In this document: positions 60,436 to 64,000 of the stretch, in pieces
Position numbering within the stretch: the stretch's first letter is position 1
How the letters are laid out: every line of letters starts with the position of its first letter
Source: Halomonas litopenaei
GTDB lineage: Bacteria; Pseudomonadota; Gammaproteobacteria; Pseudomonadales; Halomonadaceae
Direction of reading: 5' to 3'
Assembly: GCF_017303055.1 (NCBI RefSeq)
Contig: NZ_JAEKJT010000004.1
Coordinates: 552,089-616,088, forward strand
Length of the DNA: 64,000 nt
The notes under the pieces: model-generated
Databases searched by the model: none
The model's input: the letters and a program-made list of their open reading frames with translations, nothing else
What the model was told of the DNA's origin: nothing
Program-made: the position numbers and the translations under genes

Positions 60436-62547
60436 ATGACTCCCCCTCGCCCGGGTATTGCCCTCCCCCTGATGTTGCTGCTGGCCTCACCCGCCGTGGC
60501 AGAAACCGCTGTTCAAAGCGCGGCTCAAAGCGCGGCTCAAACCCTGCCACAGAACACGGCGCCTCCGGCTGATCACACTGACGGTTCCACGATGACCGTG
60601 ACGGCCTCGCGTTTGTCACGCGAGCTGCTGACGACCCCCATGGCCATGTCAGTGGTCGATGAAGAGGAGATCCAGCGTGGACAGCAGCGCGTACGGATCG
60701 ATGAGTCTCTGGTGCGGGTGCCCGGTGTGTTCATCCAGAACCGCGACAACTTTGCACAGGGCGCAAGGGTCTCCATTCGCGGTTTCGGCGCGCGCGCACC
60801 TTTTGGCGTGCGCGGCGTCACCGTCCTGGTGGATGGCATCCCCTACACCCTGCCCGATGGTCAGGCGCAGCTGGATGCCATTGATCTGGATAGCGCAGAA
60901 CGCATTGAAGTCATTCGTGGCCCTTCTGCCGTGCAGTACGGCAATGCGTCGGGGGGTGTCATTGCGGTGACTACCCGCGATGGCAGATCCGATGACAGTA
61001 CCCGCATCCGCGTCGGAGTTGGCAGCGACGGCTACAACAAGCAGTCTGTGTCGACGGGCGGCACGCATGACGAGTGGGCCTATCACATCAATGCATCGCG
61101 TCTTGAGCTGGCGGGCTACCGGGACCATAGCCGCGCTGAAAAGACCCTTCTCAACACCAAGGTTTCGCGGGAGCTGGACGATCAACGAAGGCTGACAGCG
61201 ATCGTCAACCTGCTGGACAATCCGCGCGCCGAAGATCCCGGAGCCCTGACCGCGGAACAGGTGGATGCCGATCGCCGACAAGCGGGTCGCTTCACCGAGG
61301 AATATGACACCGGACAAGACGTGGATCAGCAGGTCCTCGGGCTGCTCTACCAAGACCTGGGGTTCGGTTCCGGTGAGCTGTATATAAAAGGGTTCAGCAC
61401 CTGGCGCGACTTCGAGCAACAGCTGCCCTATCCCGGTGACAGCTTGATTGACTACCGTCGGCAGTACTTCGGCGGTAGCGCGGAGTACCATCAGCGCTTT
61501 CATGTTGGCGGCATGGCCCTGGACGGCATGGTCGGCGTTGATGCCGCGCGTCAGGAAGATGATCGACACCGGCAGGAGGTGGCCTTCAGCGGTGAGATTA
61601 CCGGTGAGGTGGCGGATGAGACGCAGACTGCCGAAAGCCTGGGAATCTTTGCTCAGGGTGATCTTGCGCTCGACGAGCAATGGACCCTGTCGGCCGGCAT
61701 TCGCCATGACCGCGTCGAGCTGGACATCGAGGACGATTTCACCAGCGATGGCGACCAGAGCGGTCAACGGACCTTTGAGGATACCAATGGCAGCCTCGGC
61801 ATCAGCTATCGCTATCACCCGAATCACCAGCTGTATGCCAATACTTCGACGGCCTTCGAGACGCCTACCTTCTCAGAGTTTGCCAATCCAGCAGGTGGAG
61901 GCTTCAATCCAGACGTGGAGCCACAGCAGAGCTGGAGTCGCGAAGTGGGGGCGCGAGGCACCCTGACCAGTGGCCTGGACTACGACATCACCTTGTTCTC
62001 CATCGAGGTGAAAGATGAACTGGTGCCTTACGAGATCGAGGGAAGCGACCGCACCTTCTACAGCAATCTCGGCGATACCCGTCGCGAAGGCCTCGAGCTC
62101 GCCCTTGGCTGGGCGCCATCTGCTCAACTCGAGTTGTATACCGCGCTGACCCTCGCACGCTACGAATTTGATAGCGCGGGAGGGGCAGGTCTGAAGGGCA
62201 ACCGACTTCCAGGTCTGCCCGAGACCACCTGGGTCAACCAGCTGACCTGGTATGGCTCCAGCGACCGTGACACCAGCCCCTTCGCGACCCTGGAAACCCA
62301 GTATGTAGGAGACATGGTGGCGGACAACGCCAATACCGTCGACGTCGACAGCTACTGGCTAGCCAATCTAAGGGCTGGCAAGGGATGGCGTCTGGGCAGT
62401 GAGCAGACACTGTCGACGTATCTCGGCATCCGCAATCTGTTTGATGAAGATCACTATGCCAACGTCCGCATCAATGCCAGCAACGACCGCTACTTCGAGC
62501 CAGCACCTGACCGTGCTGTCTATGCCGGTGTAGAACTGGCGTTCTAA
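60436..62547 (+). CDS. TonB-dependent outer-membrane receptor, PqqU/YncD-like
   Basis: 703 residues with AAGGA upstream. Signal peptide about 1-22, a Gln/Ala repeat (AVQSAAQSAAQT), a TonB-box-like region near STMTVTASR, and a plug domain about 55-170 containing SIRGFGARAPFGVRGVTVLVDGIPYTLPDGQ in two adjacent parts, and RGPSAVQYGNASGGV. The barrel ends LFDEDHYANVRINASNDRYFEPAPDRAVYAGVELAF, in which the latter half closely follows E. coli YncD (now PqqU), the PQQ importer. I infer uptake of PQQ or a similar redox cofactor; a ferric-siderophore ligand is the alternative. Confidence 0.82.
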   Translation: MTPPRPGIALPLMLLLASPAVAETAVQSAAQSAAQTLPQNTAPPADHTDGSTMTVTASRLSRELLTTPMAMSVVDEEEIQRGQQRVRIDESLVRVPGVFIQNRDNFAQGARVSIRGFGARAPFGVRGVTVLVDGIPYTLPDGQAQLDAIDLDSAERIEVIRGPSAVQYGNASGGVIAVTTRDGRSDDSTRIRVGVGSDGYNKQSVSTGGTHDEWAYHINASRLELAGYRDHSRAEKTLLNTKVSRELDDQRRLTAIVNLLDNPRAEDPGALTAEQVDADRRQAGRFTEEYDTGQDVDQQVLGLLYQDLGFGSGELYIKGFSTWRDFEQQLPYPGDSLIDYRRQYFGGSAEYHQRFHVGGMALDGMVGVDAARQEDDRHRQEVAFSGEITGEVADETQTAESLGIFAQGDLALDEQWTLSAGIRHDRVELDIEDDFTSDGDQSGQRTFEDTNGSLGISYRYHPNHQLYANTSTAFETPTFSEFANPAGGGFNPDVEPQQSWSREVGARGTLTSGLDYDITLFSIEVKDELVPYEIEGSDRTFYSNLGDTRREGLELALGWAPSAQLELYTALTLARYEFDSAGGAGLKGNRLPGLPETTWVNQLTWYGSSDRDTSPFATLETQYVGDMVADNANTVDVDSYWLANLRAGKGWRLGSEQTLSTYLGIRNLFDEDHYANVRINASNDRYFEPAPDRAVYAGVELAF

Positions 62548-62580
62548 CCCTCCCGCGCATCTTCTAAAATCATGCCGATC

Positions 62581-62607
62581 CGCTCGTTTCCCCTTGGGAA
62601 GCGAGCG
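62581..62607 (+). terminator. Stem-loop after TonB receptor gene
   Basis: CGCTCG and CGAGCG flank a T-G pair and TTCCC/GGGAA-type pairs, giving about 12 bp of stem with a three-base loop, 33 bp past the stop. No T tract. Confidence 0.5.
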
Positions 62608-62714
62608 AATCCTCATGCTCTATTGAGCCAGATCAAGTACATCAACATGGGCCACTGAGACGATGAGGCGATACGTCGTCACAAGAGGTCCAGCTTGCGC
62701 TGGTTCCACCGCTC

Positions 62715-63272
62715 ATGCTGATCCGACGCTCCACAGAAGTGACCATGCGGCTATGGTCTGGCGGCACAACAAGAGAACTGCTCATTGCTCCCGAGGGCAG
62801 TGACTACGCACGACGCGACTTTTACATACGCCTGAGCACGGCGACGGTCGAAAGTGAAGAAAGCATGTTCACCCCCTTGATTGGCTACGAGCGCCACCTG
62901 ATGGTATTGGAGGGGCAAGCACACCTGGTGCACCAAGGGCAGCGTAGCGACCGACTGAGCCGCTTCCAGACAAGCACGTTTGACGGCGCTTGGCAGACCC
63001 AGAGCTTCGGCCTCTATCGGGATTTCAATCTGATCCTTCGCTACGGCAATCGCGGGTACATCAGCCATCAACATCTATCACTACGGGAAACGCTTCACCT
63101 ATCTCGCGAGGAAGCCTTGGTTCGCGCTATCTATCTGGAACGGGGGCGTCTCGAGCTGGTCAACGGTGACATCATCAACTGCCAGGACATGCTGATGGTA
63201 GAGCCAGGTGATCGATTATTCTTGCGCGCCCTGGAAAGCTCCGACCTGATCCTTGCGACCTTCACCGCATAG
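62715..63272 (+). CDS. HutD/Ves-family cupin protein
   Basis: 185 residues of the HutD bicupin fold. Conserved blocks: MRLWSGGTTRELLIAP, corresponding to the family's W-x-GG-x-T-x-E/L-I pattern, FYIRLSTATVESEESMFTPLIGYERHLMVLEGQAHL (in two consecutive parts), and a late FL-R pattern. HutD proteins regulate or assist histidine utilisation, and Ves links to heat or acid response. No hut gene is present here, so the partner is unknown. I used the ATG at 62715; an ATG at 62745 is in frame. The ribosome site is weak. Confidence 0.75.
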   Translation: MLIRRSTEVTMRLWSGGTTRELLIAPEGSDYARRDFYIRLSTATVESEESMFTPLIGYERHLMVLEGQAHLVHQGQRSDRLSRFQTSTFDGAWQTQSFGLYRDFNLILRYGNRGYISHQHLSLRETLHLSREEALVRAIYLERGRLELVNGDIINCQDMLMVEPGDRLFLRALESSDLILATFTA

Positions 63273-63352
63273 ATTTTGCATAGAGTCTTGTATAGACCTT
63301 CCCTGGATAGACCTTCCCTGGATAGACCTTCCCGACATAGTCCTTCCTTCTC
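63270..63352. repeat. Tandem array immediately after HutD-like gene, period 11-15 bp
   Basis: TAG(A) starts at 63270 (the gene's own stop), 63281, 63293, 63308, 63323 and 63338: spacings 11, 12, 15, 15 and 15. Two units (TAGACCTTCCCTGGA) are identical. On the plus strand it reads as IDLPW-type pentapeptides in one frame, but it lacks translation signals. Confidence 0.8.
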
Positions 63353-63426
63353 CGAGAAAACCTCAACATCGGGATTTCTCCTATCCTCCGAGCCCCGTCA
63401 TCGACGTGTCATTGATGGAAAGGCTT

Positions 63427-63571
63427 AGGCCAGACCACGCCGAGGGGGTATTCGGCGTGGCCCCACAAATAAAGAGCGGCTGAACGTATCAAGAGGCCAT
63501 GCATGCGGCTTTTTAAATAAAGAAACCCCGACCATCTCTCGATAATCGGGGTTCTTCTGAATAAATGCCTG
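63427..63571. repeat. 145-bp direct repeat, copy 1
   Basis: Begins AGGCCAGACC and ends AAATGCCTG; matches 63774-63919 at most positions, with copies offset by about 348 bp. It contains two hairpins: CCACGCCGA/TCGGCGTGG (63435-63460) and AACCCCGA/TCGGGGTT (63524-63553). Read leftward, the latter is followed by TTTCTTTATTT, a rho-independent terminator pattern on the minus strand. Confidence 0.85.
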
Positions 63572-63773
63572 CCGATGACGCTTAGATATCAATGTCTTTA
63601 CTCGCCTCATCCCTGAGACTCGCCCTTCGTTCCTCAGGGCCCGCCAGCGGCGGTTCTCCCCTGTTCCCGACAGGGTAGTCGCATGGGGGTGAGCCACCCT
63701 GGAGCTCTTTGCAAGGGCTGCAGCGAAGCTGCAAGGGGTGGCGAACGCCACGAGCCCGCCCTTGAGAAGAGCC

Positions 63774-63919
63774 AGGCCGGACCGCGCCGAGGGGGGGATC
63801 GGCGTGGTCCCACAAATAAAGAGCGGGCTGAACTTGTAGAGAGCCCATGCATGCGGCTTTTTAAATAAAGAAACCCCGACCATCTCTCGATAATCGGGGT
63901 TCTTCTGAATAAATGCCTG
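63774..63919. repeat. 145-bp direct repeat, copy 2
   Basis: Same element as copy 1. The longest identical block runs from the GCATGCGGC word to AAATGCCTG, including the CCCCGA...TCGGGG hairpin and the AT-rich TTTTTAAATAAAG stretch. The GCCGA hairpin is kept with slight changes. Duplicate terminator-like elements suggest tandem duplication of the 3' end of a minus-strand unit to the right of the window. Confidence 0.85.
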
Positions 63920-64000
63920 ACGCCTCTGCGGCCACTTCGTGGCCTTGAGCCTGGGCTCGGGGCGCCGCAAGCGGCTTTACATCCCTCGCCCGTTCGAGCC

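Larger units (their letters stand above)
63353..64000. other. Non-coding right edge; direct repeats and leftward terminator hairpins
   Basis: No credible gene is visible. The longest open frame (63425-63970, minus) owes its length to the repeated segment and has no start signal. Between the two 145-bp copies lie GC-rich short inverted repeats. The end (after 63920) is GC-rich and unassigned. Confidence 0.6.

Noticed and set aside
63425..63970. 181-codon minus-strand frame with a repeated 26-residue segment
   Set aside because: The repetition follows the duplicated non-coding element, which contains terminators; it lacks translation signals and domain similarity.

Overview
The window is a 64-kb stretch of GC-rich, gene-dense chromosome, most likely from a halophilic gammaproteobacterium of the Halomonadaceae (Halomonas/Cobetia type). 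This is an inference from gene content: two adjacent BCCT osmolyte transporters, a 3-hydroxybutyrate dehydrogenase followed by a patatin, a polyol ABC operon, TRAP and AtoE-type organic-acid transporters, a CPA2 antiporter, and codon usage rich in G/C at third positions. I saw no rRNA, tRNA, CRISPR array, phage gene or transposase.

Layout, left to right. Positions 1-2000 hold the start of a DMT exporter, an AraC regulator, a 39-residue basic protein and a small membrane protein. Positions 2056-11039 hold a shortened quinoprotein-dehydrogenase-like membrane protein, a glutathione S-transferase homologue, a CPA2/Kef-type antiporter, and a two-gene DNA-repair unit (VRR-NUC/FAN1-like nuclease overlapping an Fe-S helicase). 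Positions 11414-21931 carry bdhA and a patatin, a carboxymuconolactone decarboxylase-like protein with a cupin, a nitronate monooxygenase coupled to a retropepsin-like protein, an exported MetX-like hydrolase, a flavin reductase, TSUP and UMF1/MFS transporters, and a LuxR-type regulator. Positions 21940-24441 encode an autotransporter with a Pro/Gly-rich tandem-repeat passenger. Positions 24717-28764 form an agmatine/putrescine catabolic operon (aminotransferase, NhaC-type carrier, agmatine deiminase). Two near-identical glycine-zipper lipoproteins, an extensin-like protein, a 59-residue membrane protein and two BCCT carriers follow. Positions 34710-38716 hold an LLM oxidoreductase, an amidase and an AtoE carrier.

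Positions 39011-50202 are a complete polyol module, all on the minus strand: SorC-type regulator, ABC solute-binding protein, two permeases, ATPase, HAD phosphatase, sorbitol-type SDR, P-loop sugar-kinase-like protein, mannitol 2-dehydrogenase and xylulokinase. Mannitol, sorbitol and arabitol-like polyols would be imported, oxidised to fructose or xylulose and phosphorylated. Next come an envelope-sensing module (PepSY protein, response regulator, histidine kinase, with a divergent PepSY-like protein and a small membrane protein), a Kv-type K+ channel, pobA with a divergent AraC regulator (4-hydroxybenzoate), a DctPQM TRAP transporter, a PqqU/YncD-like TonB receptor and a HutD-like protein. 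The right edge carries two copies of a 145-bp non-coding repeat.

The most unusual feature across the window is a set of intergenic micro-tandem arrays. They are unrelated in sequence but share a 12-15 bp period. The clearest is eight indel-free 15-mers between a PepSY gene and its response regulator.
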